From Sulfurimonas sp. (lineage in GTDB: Bacteria; Campylobacterota; Campylobacteria; Campylobacterales; Sulfurimonadaceae), in assembly GCA_027064045.1 (NCBI GenBank), contig JAMOQK010000007.1, forward strand, positions 1 through 62,919: 62,919 bases of DNA. The letters run 5' to 3'. The notes beneath the pieces were generated by a model, which made no database searches, was not told the origin of the DNA, and saw nothing but the letters and a program-made list of their open reading frames with translations. Below are positions 10,775 through 21,198 of this stretch, piece after piece; the first letter of the stretch is position 1, and the number at the start of each line of letters is the position of its first letter. Made by a program: the position numbers and the translations under genes.

Positions 10775-12142
10775 TTATTGAGTGAGTATATTAAAACTTT
10801 TTAACTTATTTAAGATGGATGATTCTTCGTCAAAATTGTTTTGATACTTGCCTATCTCAAGTGTACTTAGTATAGTTTTACCTATGATAATCCTTCCGTA
10901 AATACCATCTTTTTTAGTTTTTATACCCCAAGTGTTATGAAGAATTATTACATCACCATTATACACTCCAACATATAAAGCTATATGACCTCTTTTATAA
11001 AGTAAGGTTTGAAATGGTATGGCCTGTTCTTTGATAAGCTTTATTTTTTCATCATTACTTAAATCTTCTAAAGAAATAACCTTGCCAACTTTTGCTTGTT
11101 GTGATGAATTTCTAGGTAACCAAATACCAAACGGTGCAAATATATCACGCATAGTAGAAGAACAATCTCTTTGCCCATAAATACCACCCCATCCATAATT
11201 TGATTTAGACACTTCTGAAATAATACGATTTAAATTTTGTTTTGTTAATTTCAAAACACCTTTATGAGATATATCTTTATCTATTTTTGCTTTAACATAT
11301 AATGGTTGGAAACCTTTATATTTTGAGATTGCCAAAACTATATAATTTTTATCTGTTTCTTTAATCAAAGCCAACATCATACCTATTTTTGAATCAAACA
11401 AAAATTTTCCATCTACACTATATATAGGTATATTGTCTTTGGTTAAAAAAATCTGCTCTGCTTTTTGCCATTGTTTTGCGTATCTATCTTTTAGTGTCAC
11501 TATATCTGCACTTTTTACCCAACCAGATGCAAAACTAGTAAATATATATGCCCACTCTTTATCTTTAGAAAAATGGGAAATAAAAATAGGCTTATTTGCA
11601 GAAACTGTACTGTTTTGAAGATAATCAAACGGAAAACCCTCACCAGCTAGTAATGGATCTCGTAGCAGTGGTCTAGTTGTTGGAAACGCTCTGATATTTA
11701 GATGTTCAAGAGTAACAGCTTTTTTATTAACACTAAGATATTCATCAAAATTTGCATTTAAATAATTTTTTTCAAAAAAACTTTTATCTAAAAGTTGAAG
11801 ATTTTCTCCATAGCTACTTCCCACTCTGTATGATTTAAATGGCCATTTTATACTTTCAACACTTTCCCCAGGTGTTTTAAAATTCCAGACTCTAAAATAA
11901 TTTTTTTCATACTTTTTTTGAATATCATATAATGAAACACTGTCGTTAATCTTTGATGTAAACTCTTTTATATCTTGAGGTGTATGTTCTAAATCATATA
12001 TTTGAGTTTTTTCTATATCGATACAAACTTCTGTTGTTGTTTTAACTTTCAACTCCTTTTTTGAAGAACAAGCTATAAAGTTAAAAACTAAAAACCCCAT
12101 CAATATATATCTAAAAATACTCAAATTAAAACCTTTCATCAA
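10775..12142 (-). CDS. SH3-domain NlpC/P60-type cell-wall hydrolase, lipoprotein-like
   Basis: Lipobox-like LVFNFIACSS; YGWGGIYGQRDCSSTMRDIF catalytic Cys motif and HIALYVG. Confidence 0.85.
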   Translation of the reverse strand: MMKGFNLSIFRYILMGFLVFNFIACSSKKELKVKTTTEVCIDIEKTQIYDLEHTPQDIKEFTSKINDSVSLYDIQKKYEKNYFRVWNFKTPGESVESIKWPFKSYRVGSSYGENLQLLDKSFFEKNYLNANFDEYLSVNKKAVTLEHLNIRAFPTTRPLLRDPLLAGEGFPFDYLQNSTVSANKPIFISHFSKDKEWAYIFTSFASGWVKSADIVTLKDRYAKQWQKAEQIFLTKDNIPIYSVDGKFLFDSKIGMMLALIKETDKNYIVLAISKYKGFQPLYVKAKIDKDISHKGVLKLTKQNLNRIISEVSKSNYGWGGIYGQRDCSSTMRDIFAPFGIWLPRNSSQQAKVGKVISLEDLSNDEKIKLIKEQAIPFQTLLYKRGHIALYVGVYNGDVIILHNTWGIKTKKDGIYGRIIIGKTILSTLEIGKYQNNFDEESSILNKLKSFNILTQ

Positions 12143-12798
12143 TCCACATCACCAAATCTACTAACAACTCTACCAATAACCTCGACATCATCTACATCAA
12201 GAGTTTGAGTTGAGTAAACTTGATTATCTGATATTATATCTATTTTTCCATCTAAGCGTTTTTGAATTCTCTTAATAAAAAGACCAGATTCTGTTCTAAT
12301 GGTAAATATACCACCCCTTTGAAGATCAGTTTTAGCTCTGTTAATAAACACTATGTCATTATAACTAAAAGTTGGTTCCATAGAATCACCAGATACATTT
12401 ATAGCTTCTATATTTTTTAATTCTCTCTCTCCACCAAGCATAAAAACAAACTGTTCAGGTATCTCAATCTCCTGCATATCTTCACACTCCACATCACCTC
12501 CCCCACCAGCGCTTGCACTAACATCATTAAAATACTTTATCATATAAAATTTATTTGTAGCTTCTATTAAACTTTCTGGCGATTGTCCATAAAGCATCCA
12601 GTTTATAGATATAGATTTTGTTGCACAAAAATCCAAAAGCTCAACATAAGGAATTTTATTTCTTTTTTTCATTGTTGCAAAATTCATTTGAGTAATATTT
12701 AATATATCTGCAACATCTTTATCAAATATCTTTTTAGAACTAAATTCAGAAGATATTATACTTTTTATCTCTTCTACTATCTCGGCAAAAGTATTCAC
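12139..12798 (-). CDS. HTH / S24 (LexA-like) peptidase repressor
   Basis: N-terminal HTH region; GDSMEPTFSYNDIVFINRAKTDLQRGGIFTIRTESGLFIKRIQKR is the S24 Ser/Lys signature. Confidence 0.85.
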   Translation of the reverse strand: MNTFAEIVEEIKSIISSEFSSKKIFDKDVADILNITQMNFATMKKRNKIPYVELLDFCATKSISINWMLYGQSPESLIEATNKFYMIKYFNDVSASAGGGGDVECEDMQEIEIPEQFVFMLGGERELKNIEAINVSGDSMEPTFSYNDIVFINRAKTDLQRGGIFTIRTESGLFIKRIQKRLDGKIDIISDNQVYSTQTLDVDDVEVIGRVVSRFGDVD

Positions 12799-12939
12799 AA
12801 TAGCCCCTTTTTTGCTAAATATAGTAAAAGTATAATGTAAAAACGCAATAAAGTCAAAATAAATATGTCAATTTGTCATATTTTTTACTTTTTTTATAAA
12901 AAACATGTAATATCAAATAATTTATCTAAAGGATTTAAA

Positions 12940-13023
12940 ATGTTAATATTTATTGAAAATGCACAAAGTTTATTTCAAAAGTTTGAAAACAACATAGAGA
13001 TTTTAGCAAATAGATTTTTTTAA
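12940..13023 (+). CDS. Possible 27-aa small protein MLIFIENAQSLFQKFENNIEILANRFF
   Basis: Good Shine-Dalgarno (AAAGGA) 6 nt before ATG; divergent from the S24 repressor gene. Confidence 0.3.
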   Translation: MLIFIENAQSLFQKFENNIEILANRFF

Positions 13024-13166
13024 TCTTCTTTTTTTGCTTTATCTAGTTCATCTCTTTTAAATTGTTCTTCTCTTGCAGCAGATTTATTTTTGTGATAACC
13101 ACCAAAAATAAAGACCATAAACAATAAAAAAAGAACAAGTACAATAGCATCTACGATAGGATTCAT
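13020..13166 (-). CDS. 48-aa single-TM small protein MNPIVDAIVLVLFLLFMVFIFGGYHKNKSAAREEQFKRDELDKAKKED
   Basis: Open frame absent from the ORF track; overlaps the trmL start by 4 nt; one hydrophobic TM plus charged tail. Confidence 0.6.
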   Translation of the reverse strand: MNPIVDAIVLVLFLLFMVFIFGGYHKNKSAAREEQFKRDELDKAKKED

Positions 13167-13636
13167 ACTTGCTCCTTAAAATTATCGTAAGTCTGTCTAA
13201 TCGCATCATATAAAACTATCCCTGTACTTATAGCTAGATTTAGGCTTCTTCCATCGTTTGTCATTGGTATAGTTATGTTTTTATCTTTATATTTGTTTAA
13301 AATATTTTCAGGTATCCCTGCCGTTTCACTGCCAAAAAAGATAAAGTCGCCATCTTTAAACTCAGCTTCAAAATATGGTCTATCTGTCTTAGTAGTTGCG
13401 AAATAAGCATTATCTGTTATCTCGTTTTTTTCAAAAAACTCATCTATACTTTCCCATACATGCAAATCAAGCCTATGCCAATAATCAAGCCCTGCCCGTC
13501 TTACAGCTTTTTCATCTATATCAAACCCTATAGGTTTTATGATATGTAAAGTTGCTCCGGCATTAACACACAAACGACCTATCGCACCTGTATTATTTGG
13601 GATTTGAGGGTTTACTAAAACAAGATTAAAAGACAT
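13163..13636 (-). CDS. trmL: tRNA (cytidine/uridine-34-2'-O)-methyltransferase, SPOUT family
   Basis: LVNPQIPNNTGAIGRLCVNAGATLHIIKPIGF ... GSETAGIPENIL ... SLNLAISTGIVLYDA. Confidence 0.9.
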   Translation of the reverse strand: MSFNLVLVNPQIPNNTGAIGRLCVNAGATLHIIKPIGFDIDEKAVRRAGLDYWHRLDLHVWESIDEFFEKNEITDNAYFATTKTDRPYFEAEFKDGDFIFFGSETAGIPENILNKYKDKNITIPMTNDGRSLNLAISTGIVLYDAIRQTYDNFKEQV

Positions 13637-14473
13637 CTAAAAAATCACCGTTTTGTTAGCATATACAAATATTCTATCTTCAAGAGCTAATTTTAAAGCA
13701 CGAGACAAAACAACTTTTTCCACATCTTTACCTGAACGCTGCATATCTCTCCAACCATAAGCATGATTTACATGGATAACCTCTTGAGCGATAATTGGAC
13801 CTTCATCTAAGTTATTGTTTACAAAATGTGCTGTTGCACCTATGATTTTAACTCCTCTGTCATATGCTTGTTTATAAGGATTAGCACCTATAAAAGCTGG
13901 TAAAAAAGAGTGATGAATATTTATAATTTTATCTTTATAAGTTTCAACAAACCTAGGTGTTAAAATACGCATATATTTTGCTAAAACTATATAATCAACA
14001 CTTTCAAAACCATTAATACACTCTATAACCTTACTCTCATGTTCCATTCTATCTAAATTTTCATGGGAAATTGTTATATATGGAATATCAAATTTTTTTA
14101 CAACATTCTCGAGTTTGTCATAGTTGGATATAACAGCTAAAATATTTGCTTCTAATTCTCCAGCTTCATGACGAATTAAAATATCTCCAAGTGCATGCAT
14201 CTCTTTTGTAGCCATTATTACTATATTTTTCTTTTTAGGTTCTATAACTTCTAAAGTAGAGTTTTTTGGTAAAACGCCATAGATAGAGTTTTTAAAATTT
14301 TCCACATCTATTTGACCATCAACAACACTTCTCATGAAAAATTTATTGTTTTCTTTATCAACAAATTCACTATTTGATAGGATATTTAAATCATTATTAT
14401 AAAAAATAGTAGATACTTTATAAACTAACCCTTTCTCATCATCTGCATCTATCAAAACTCTATATTGGCTCAC
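13637..14473 (-). CDS. purU: Formyltetrahydrofolate deformylase
   Basis: ACT-like N-terminus plus formyltransferase core NIHHSFLPAFIGANPYKQAYDRGVKIIGATAHFV. Confidence 0.92.
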   Translation of the reverse strand: MSQYRVLIDADDEKGLVYKVSTIFYNNDLNILSNSEFVDKENNKFFMRSVVDGQIDVENFKNSIYGVLPKNSTLEVIEPKKKNIVIMATKEMHALGDILIRHEAGELEANILAVISNYDKLENVVKKFDIPYITISHENLDRMEHESKVIECINGFESVDYIVLAKYMRILTPRFVETYKDKIINIHHSFLPAFIGANPYKQAYDRGVKIIGATAHFVNNNLDEGPIIAQEVIHVNHAYGWRDMQRSGKDVEKVVLSRALKLALEDRIFVYANKTVIF

Positions 14474-14814
14474 TTTTTATTTCCTTTTTCTAAACTCTCA
14501 ACTCTGGAGTCTATAGTTGCTAACACATATTCTAAAAAATTAAGTGTTAAATCAACTTTAGCTTCTATATTTACATTATTTGGTGCTTGAAAACCTTCAA
14601 AAAGAACTAAGAGTCTCTCCCTGATTGAATTTAAATAACTAAGTTCACTATCTGAATTTTCAACTATAACTTCTTCTGGTTGTAAATCTTTTTTTATTTT
14701 AAGAGGTTTATTTTGTTCTACCTGAGGCTGTTGTTTGGGTTGGGGCTGAGTTTCCTCCATCTCTGCTAAAGTAGAAAGTATTACATCTTTTAGTTCCATG
14801 ATTTCATTAACCAC
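14470..14814 (-). CDS. Hypothetical protein next to purU (position suggests a CiaD-like Campylobacterota protein)
   Basis: IRERLLVLFEGFQ C-terminal core; adjacency to purU. Homology is inference only. Confidence 0.5.
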   Translation of the reverse strand: MVNEIMELKDVILSTLAEMEETQPQPKQQPQVEQNKPLKIKKDLQPEEVIVENSDSELSYLNSIRERLLVLFEGFQAPNNVNIEAKVDLTLNFLEYVLATIDSRVESLEKGNKK

Positions 14815-15038
14815 CTTTCAAACTCATTAAATTCTATCTCTGTGTCCATCTTGATAAAAAACTCTTTCATCTCATTATCGACATTTAAAAATTTTTTTCT
14901 CATACCAGATAATCTTCGTATAGCAATTTTTGCATCACTATTAGACGGTTCTTTTTTTAAAATCTCTTTGTAAATATCCAAAGCCTCCTCTTTGAGACCT
15001 TGAAGTTCATATATATTTGCTAGTGTTAGCGTTTGCAT
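14790..15038 (-). CDS. Small TPR-like protein
   Basis: [40 protein letters not shown] signature. Confidence 0.7.
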   Translation of the reverse strand: MQTLTLANIYELQGLKEEALDIYKEILKKEPSNSDAKIAIRRLSGMRKKFLNVDNEMKEFFIKMDTEIEFNEFERWLMKSWN

Positions 15039-16105
15039 TTTGCAACATAATTAGCGATGATGGAACCCATCTCACTTGTTGAACAAACTTCTTTAGCATC
15101 AAACTGAGCTAAATCTTGAGTTCTATAACCCTCGCTAAGCACCTTTTTAACAGCTTCATCTATTCTATCTGCAGCTTCAACCTCTTCAAAGGCATATCTA
15201 AGCATCATAGAAGCAGATGATATAGTTGCTATTGGATTAGCTATTCCCTGACCTGCAATATCTGGTGCAGAGCCATGAATAGGTTCATAAACACCGATTT
15301 TTGAGCCAACAGATGCTGATGGTAAAAGACCGATTGAACCTGAAAGCATTGAAGCTTCATCGCTTAAAATATCTCCAAAAATATTTCCTGTCAACATAAC
15401 ATCAAACTGTTTAGGATCTCGTATGAGTTGCATAGCAGCATTATCAACATACATATGTGACAACTCAACTTCAGGGTACTCTTTTGCTACCTCTTCAACA
15501 GTTTCTCTCCAAAGCTGAGAAACATCCAAAACATTTGCTTTATCGATTGAGCATACTCTTTTACTTCTTTTCATAGCTATCTCAAAAGCGTTGTGAGCGA
15601 TACGAACTATCTCGTTACGAGAATAAACCATAGTATTCCAACCCTTAGTTTCATCTCTACCTTTTGGTTCACCAAAATAGATACCACCAATAAGCTCACG
15701 AACAACCATAAGATCAACACCTTTCACGATAGAAGGTTTCAAAGATGAAGCATTCACAAGTTCATCATACACAACAGCAGGACGAAGATTTGCATAAACT
15801 CCAAGCTCTTTACGAAATCTTAAAAGTCCACTTTCTGGTCTCTTCTCACGAGGCAAAGTATCCCATTTCTCACCACCAATAGCACCAAAAAGAACTGCAT
15901 CTGAATTTAATGATTTATTGATGGTTTCTTGAGGAAGTGGATCACCTGTAATATCATAAGCACAACCACCCATCAAAGCTTCATCATATCTAAAATCAAA
16001 ATCATAGCAAGAAGCAACAGCATCTAAAACTTTTACAGCCTCTTCTACTATTTCAGGTCCAATTCCATCACCTTTTATAAGTGTAATTTTATATATTTTC
16101 ATCAT
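15026..16105 (-). CDS. leuB: 3-isopropylmalate dehydrogenase
   Basis: [10 protein letters not shown]..., [45 protein letters not shown]. Confidence 0.95.
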   Translation of the reverse strand: MMKIYKITLIKGDGIGPEIVEEAVKVLDAVASCYDFDFRYDEALMGGCAYDITGDPLPQETINKSLNSDAVLFGAIGGEKWDTLPREKRPESGLLRFRKELGVYANLRPAVVYDELVNASSLKPSIVKGVDLMVVRELIGGIYFGEPKGRDETKGWNTMVYSRNEIVRIAHNAFEIAMKRSKRVCSIDKANVLDVSQLWRETVEEVAKEYPEVELSHMYVDNAAMQLIRDPKQFDVMLTGNIFGDILSDEASMLSGSIGLLPSASVGSKIGVYEPIHGSAPDIAGQGIANPIATISSASMMLRYAFEEVEAADRIDEAVKKVLSEGYRTQDLAQFDAKEVCSTSEMGSIIANYVAKCKR

Positions 16106-16605
16106 TTACCTTTTATCTCATTTTGTGCAAAATTCATTAACCCACCTGCATCTATCAGCTCTTGCATAAATTCTGGAATAGGTGTGAAGTTATATGATTT
16201 ATTTGTAGTTTTGTTGGTGATTGTTCCATTGTTCATGTCTATACTGATTTCATCACCCTCTTTTATCTCACTACTCTCTCTTAGTTCAAATATAGGAAGC
16301 CCCATATTAAAAGCATTACGATAAAATATTCTTGCAAAAGTTGGTGCAATAATAGCAGCAACACCTGCAGCTTTTAAAGCTATTGGAGCGTGTTCACGAG
16401 AACTTCCACAACCAAAATTTTCATCAGCAACTATAATGTCACCAGCACTCATTTTGTTTACAAATTCTGGATCAGCATCTTCCATAACATGTTTTGCCAA
16501 CTCTTCTGGTACTGATGTATTTAGATACCTAGCAGCGATTATCAAATCTGTATCAATATCTTTTCCAAAAGTCCAAACTTTTCCGTCAATATTTGTTTTT
16601 TGCAT
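16102..16605 (-). CDS. leuD: 3-isopropylmalate dehydratase small subunit
   Basis: [12 protein letters not shown] ... [42 protein letters not shown]. Confidence 0.95.
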   Translation of the reverse strand: MQKTNIDGKVWTFGKDIDTDLIIAARYLNTSVPEELAKHVMEDADPEFVNKMSAGDIIVADENFGCGSSREHAPIALKAAGVAAIIAPTFARIFYRNAFNMGLPIFELRESSEIKEGDEISIDMNNGTITNKTTNKSYNFTPIPEFMQELIDAGGLMNFAQNEIKGK

Positions 16606-16673
16606 TGTTAAAAATCCTATGTTTTTACTAAATAAGTTTGCGATTGTATCTAAAATGTAATTTATATTATATT

Positions 16674-16694
16674 AAAAACCACATTGGCATGTGG
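16674..16694 (-). terminator. Intrinsic terminator of flgG whose stem contains the CCACATGCCAA motif
   Basis: Minus strand CCACAT-GCCA-ATGTGG followed by TTTTT; downstream of flgG on the minus strand. Confidence 0.7.
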
Positions 16695-16740
16695 GAATAA
16701 GCTTGATTTTGAAGATTATCAAGCCTATTTCAAAAAGTAA

Positions 16741-17529
16741 TTATCGTTTTAAATTATTAGTAGTTTGTAGCATTTCATCACTTGTTGTGATTATTTTTGA
16801 GTTAGAATCATAAGCTCTTTGACCAGTAATCAGGTCTGTAAGTTCAACAACAAGTTCAACATTACTAAGTTCAACAAAACCTTGTCTTAAAGTACCAAGA
16901 CCATCAATTCCTGGTGTACCCTCAACTGGCTGACCTGAGCTGTCTGTTTCTATATAAAGGTTATCCCCAAGAGAGTGAAGACCAGCTGGGTTTACATAAT
17001 TTGTTAAATTGATTTGTCCAACTTGAGTTGCTTGTGTTTGCCCAGGTTGAATAACAGTCACAATACCATCTGTACCTATACTAATATTTGTAGCATCTTC
17101 TGGAATTACAATTTCAGGTACAAGTTTATACCCATCGCTATTTACAATTGTTCCATTGTCATCGATTTTAAAAGCACCATTTTTAGAATAAACTTCTGTA
17201 CCGTCTGGAAGTTCAAGTTTAAAAAAACCTCTACCAGTAATAGCCATGTCTAGTTGATTGTCAGTTTGTTTAAGACTTCCTTCTGAAAATATTTTATTTA
17301 TAGCTGTTGGTCTAACACCAAGTCCAACTTCAACACCAGTAGGACTTTTTGTCACATCACTAGTAGAAGTTCCAGCATATTCCATAACATGGTACATCAA
17401 ATCTGCAAACTCTGCACGAGATTTTTTAAATCCTATTGTATTCACATTGGCAATATTATTGGCTGTTGTATCTATCTGTGTTTGCATACCTAACATTCCT
17501 GTTGAGGCTGTATAAAGTGATTGCATCAT
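16741..17529 (-). CDS. flgG: Flagellar basal-body rod protein FlgG
   Basis: SLYTASTGMLGMQTQIDTTANNIANVNTIGFKKSRAEFADLMY ... VELVVELTDLITGQRAYDSNSKIITTSDEMLQTTNNLKR. Confidence 0.95.
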   Translation of the reverse strand: MMQSLYTASTGMLGMQTQIDTTANNIANVNTIGFKKSRAEFADLMYHVMEYAGTSTSDVTKSPTGVEVGLGVRPTAINKIFSEGSLKQTDNQLDMAITGRGFFKLELPDGTEVYSKNGAFKIDDNGTIVNSDGYKLVPEIVIPEDATNISIGTDGIVTVIQPGQTQATQVGQINLTNYVNPAGLHSLGDNLYIETDSSGQPVEGTPGIDGLGTLRQGFVELSNVELVVELTDLITGQRAYDSNSKIITTSDEMLQTTNNLKR

Positions 17530-17548
17530 AATTTTATCCTTATTTTAT

Positions 17549-18370
17549 CTAGTTTTTACTTGCGATTTTTTCAATTGCATCACGGTTCATATCATTCATC
17601 TGAGCATCCATAACTTTTTGATACATTCCAACCAAACGATTTGTTTCTATAAGTTGTGTCATCATTTTTACTGCATTTACATTACTTTTTTCTGTAAAAC
17701 CCTGTAAAACTGCATCACTCTCTTCAACACTTTGTAATTTATTTATCTCATCACAAACAAAAAGATTATCACCCTCTTTTTTTAAATGTGCTGTATTTGA
17801 TGGTTGAGCTATAAAAAGTTTTGATCCCATTGTCATTTTTGATGTATTTGGCAAATTTGTATAAAACTGTCCATTCTTATCTACTTTTATAACACTGTTT
17901 TGTATATCGAATTCAACAGTATTTTGAGTCTTAAAATAATCATCAGATAAAACTTCATAACCCTGTTTTGTGACAAGTTTGCCCTCATCGTTGGTTGTAA
18001 AAGAACCATCCCTTGTAAGTCTAATACCCTGTGGAGTTTTAACTGCGAAAAACAATCCCTCTTTTGAAAGTGCAAAATCCAATGTATTTGATGATTTTTG
18101 CATACTTCCAACAGAATAATCTGTATATCCATCAACAATTTGTGGAACTCTAGCCATTGTTCTGTTTATAAATTTAGCTGCATCTTTAGTTTGATTCTCA
18201 TGTGGAAGTTCATCTCTTGCATCTTTATAAAGACGCATAAAGTCACCAACTATAAGGTCATTCTCTTTAAATCCAGTTGTATTAACATTTGCAAGATTAT
18301 TGGCGATAGTATCAAGTCGATTAAACTGTGTAACCATACCAGCTGCTGAACTATAATAACCAGTTTGCAT
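17549..18370 (-). CDS. Flagellar hook-basal body protein (FlgF/FlgG family)
   Basis: YYSSAAGMVTQFNRLDTIANNLANVNTTGFKEND ... C-terminal rod helix. Confidence 0.85.
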   Translation of the reverse strand: MQTGYYSSAAGMVTQFNRLDTIANNLANVNTTGFKENDLIVGDFMRLYKDARDELPHENQTKDAAKFINRTMARVPQIVDGYTDYSVGSMQKSSNTLDFALSKEGLFFAVKTPQGIRLTRDGSFTTNDEGKLVTKQGYEVLSDDYFKTQNTVEFDIQNSVIKVDKNGQFYTNLPNTSKMTMGSKLFIAQPSNTAHLKKEGDNLFVCDEINKLQSVEESDAVLQGFTEKSNVNAVKMMTQLIETNRLVGMYQKVMDAQMNDMNRDAIEKIASKN

Positions 18371-18513
18371 ATATTTTCCTATTTTGATTTAATTATTCAA
18401 AAGATAGCAAAGAGTGTTCCAAAAAAAATTATGTCTAAAAAAGTAAACTTTAAGAAGATTTGGGTATAATCCACTCTTTAAAAAATCTTAAATACCACTG
18501 GGGTAAACTGCAA

Positions 18514-20361
18514 ATGACAGCAAAAGAACTCAACAAAGCTATAGATGATTTCTTTGTAAATCACAAATCGAAAGATTGTGCTACTTACGAAGCCATAATA
18601 GAACTTTTTGAAAAACAGCCTACAGCCGCACAATCTAAAAATATCTTTAAACTTGCCAAAAAACATAAAGTCTGCCTTTATACATCTAGTGAACATGCAA
18701 AAAAACTAAATGATAAAGAAGCTGAAGCAAGAAGAGATGCTCAAAGAAAAATGCTACAAAATAATGAGTCTGATAAATTTGATATACTCAAAGAGCATGA
18801 ACTACTTGAATGGTCCCGTTCAGATTCCCCTGTTCGTATGTATCTTCGAGAGATGGGACAAATCCCCCTATTAACAAAAGAAGAAGAGATAGAAATATCT
18901 AAAAAAATAGAGGGTGGAGAAAGCATAATCATAGATGCAATCTGTTCTGTTCCATACCTTATAAATTTTATCTTAGACTACAAAGAGCCTTTAATTAACC
19001 GTGAAAGAAGAGTTAAAGAACTTTTTAGAAGTTTTGAAGATGAAAAAGATGATAGTGATGATGGTGATGATAAAGATGTAGATTCAAAAGAAAAAACTTC
19101 ATCCGTAAAAGATAAAAGTAGAGTTGAAAAAGTAAGCCTATCTTTTAAAGCACTTGAAAAAGCAAAAAAAGAGTGGATGAAAGCTGCTGATAAAATGCCA
19201 GAGAATATTGATGGTGAACTTACAGAAGAGATTGTTGCTTACTTTTTAGCTGTAACTTTCAAAAAAAGTGTTCTTAAAGAGAAACTTTTAGATTTAGGTC
19301 CAACTTCAAAACTTATCAACGAACTTGTAAAAGCAATGGAAACTGCTCTTAAAAGTGATGATGGCTACGACAAAGAATTAAAAAGACTTGAATATAAATT
19401 ACCACTTTTCAATGCTACTCTTAAAGCAAATCATAAAATCCTGGTAGAAAAAATACAAGAACTAAACAAAGAAGATATAGCCGGTATGGTACCTGAAGCT
19501 ACCATGGTTTCTACATATATGGAGATTAAAAAACTTGTTCAAACAAAAGAAGCAAGTAAAAACTCTTTTGATATGGAACCTGAAAAATTAGCCGATATTT
19601 TAGAGCAAATTAAACGGGGTAAAAACATCTCTGAAATCTCTAAAACAAAAATGGCAAAATCAAATCTTAGACTTGTTGTATCTATTGCTAAAAGATATAC
19701 AAACCGTGGTCTTCCATTTCTTGACCTTATACAAGAGGGTAACATCGGTCTTATGAAGGCTGTTGATAAATTTGAATATCAAAAAGGTTACAAGTTTTCA
19801 ACTTATGCTACTTGGTGGATTCGTCAGGCAATTAGCCGTGCTATTGCTGATCAGGCTAGAACTATCCGTATTCCTATACATATGATTGAAACCATAAACC
19901 GTATCAACAAAATTATGCGTAAACACCTTCAAGAACATGGTAAAGAGCCAGATGTTGATACAATCTCACAAGAAGTTGGATTAAGTGTTGAAAAAGTTAA
20001 AAATGTAATTAAAATCACAAAAGAACCAATAAGTCTTGAAGCCCCTATCGGTAGTGAAGAAGATGGTCGTTTTGGTGACTTTATCGAGGATAAAACATCT
20101 GTCTCACCATCAGATGCAATACTAAAAGATGATTTAAGAGTTCAGATAGAGAGTGTTCTTGAGCAATTAAATGAAAGAGAAAAAGCCGTTATAAAACTCC
20201 GTTTTGGAATTATGGATGATGAGAGTGATAGAACGCTAGAAGAGATTGGCAAAGAGTTAAGTGTAACTCGTGAGAGAGTTCGTCAAATCGAATCAAGTGC
20301 TATCAAAAAACTTAAACACCCTAAAGTTGGTAGAAAACTTAAAAACTATATAGAAGAATAA
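18514..20361 (+). CDS. rpoD: RNA polymerase sigma-70 factor RpoD (start possibly upstream of 18514)
   Basis: [16 protein letters not shown] (1.2), [53 protein letters not shown] (2), [20 protein letters not shown] (4.2). Confidence 0.97.
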   Translation: MTAKELNKAIDDFFVNHKSKDCATYEAIIELFEKQPTAAQSKNIFKLAKKHKVCLYTSSEHAKKLNDKEAEARRDAQRKMLQNNESDKFDILKEHELLEWSRSDSPVRMYLREMGQIPLLTKEEEIEISKKIEGGESIIIDAICSVPYLINFILDYKEPLINRERRVKELFRSFEDEKDDSDDGDDKDVDSKEKTSSVKDKSRVEKVSLSFKALEKAKKEWMKAADKMPENIDGELTEEIVAYFLAVTFKKSVLKEKLLDLGPTSKLINELVKAMETALKSDDGYDKELKRLEYKLPLFNATLKANHKILVEKIQELNKEDIAGMVPEATMVSTYMEIKKLVQTKEASKNSFDMEPEKLADILEQIKRGKNISEISKTKMAKSNLRLVVSIAKRYTNRGLPFLDLIQEGNIGLMKAVDKFEYQKGYKFSTYATWWIRQAISRAIADQARTIRIPIHMIETINRINKIMRKHLQEHGKEPDVDTISQEVGLSVEKVKNVIKITKEPISLEAPIGSEEDGRFGDFIEDKTSVSPSDAILKDDLRVQIESVLEQLNEREKAVIKLRFGIMDDESDRTLEEIGKELSVTRERVRQIESSAIKKLKHPKVGRKLKNYIEE

Positions 20362-20378
20362 ACTAAAACATTACAAAG

Positions 20379-20405
20379 AAGGAACTTTTAAGAAAAAAGT
20401 TCCTT
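20379..20405. terminator. Bidirectional terminator between rpoD and the convergent downstream gene
   Basis: AAGGAACTTTT-N5-AAAAGTTCCTT 11-bp stem. Confidence 0.75.
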
Positions 20406-20912
20406 ACCACTAATAGACCCAACAACAATTCCAACCAATAATGATGGTAAATATATAGCAATATCAAGCAGTTGATTGTTTTTTAAAGCTATAAAACCCA
20501 AAATCAAAAATACATACGGAACAAGTCTAAAAGCAGACACACTCCCCTTTACCCCTTGCTTCATACTTTTTACACTAAAAGTTTTTATCTTTGATTTTTC
20601 CTCTTTAACTATCGCCTTTAAATCCAACTCTTCAAATGGTGCTTCATTTATCTCTTCATCATATAAACCATGGGGATCTTCTATCTCATCTAAAAGATCT
20701 CTTTTTTCTTCAAAAATACCTGAATCAACCTGAGACTTAACCATTTTCTTATAACCATAAGAAGCACCTAAAATTATAAAAAAAGAGCTTAAAAATGCTA
20801 CTTGTAAATTTATATAAAAACTAAAAGATATTAGATAAGTTCCTAAGATTAGAAGTTGAGATATTAAAATCAGTTTAATAGCTTTTCTCACCATAGTCCT
20901 CATCATCTTCAT
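20388..20912 (-). CDS. Hypothetical membrane protein
   Basis: Several hydrophobic segments; translationally adjacent to the AtpI-like gene. Confidence 0.6.
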   Translation of the reverse strand: MKMMRTMVRKAIKLILISQLLILGTYLISFSFYINLQVAFLSSFFIILGASYGYKKMVKSQVDSGIFEEKRDLLDEIEDPHGLYDEEINEAPFEELDLKAIVKEEKSKIKTFSVKSMKQGVKGSVSAFRLVPYVFLILGFIALKNNQLLDIAIYLPSLLVGIVVGSISGKELFS

Positions 20913-21198
20913 TTTCTTCTAATTGTTTTTTTATCGCATAACGAGGTTCTTTTGCTAATTCTTCATACTCATTATATTGTTTAGAATATGCTTTATAAAC
21001 ATTTAAAATTGCAGCTGCAATACCTATAAAAACACCTATAAAAAAAGTCCAATAAACACCACTTAAACTACGGAGTAGATAACCTATCCCTATACCCATA
21101 GCAACAGCCACAACTATAGAAATACCAAGAGAAAGGCTATCAGCTGCCTCCACAAGTGGTTTTATCCTTGGTTTCCTCTCCTTTTTTTCATTAGGCAT
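20875..21198 (-). CDS. AtpI/F0F1-type putative ATPase subunit
   Basis: [20 protein letters not shown]...[21 protein letters not shown] AtpI-like two-TM fold. Confidence 0.7.
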   Translation of the reverse strand: MPNEKKERKPRIKPLVEAADSLSLGISIVVAVAMGIGIGYLLRSLSGVYWTFFIGVFIGIAAAILNVYKAYSKQYNEYEELAKEPRYAIKKQLEENEDDEDYGEKSY

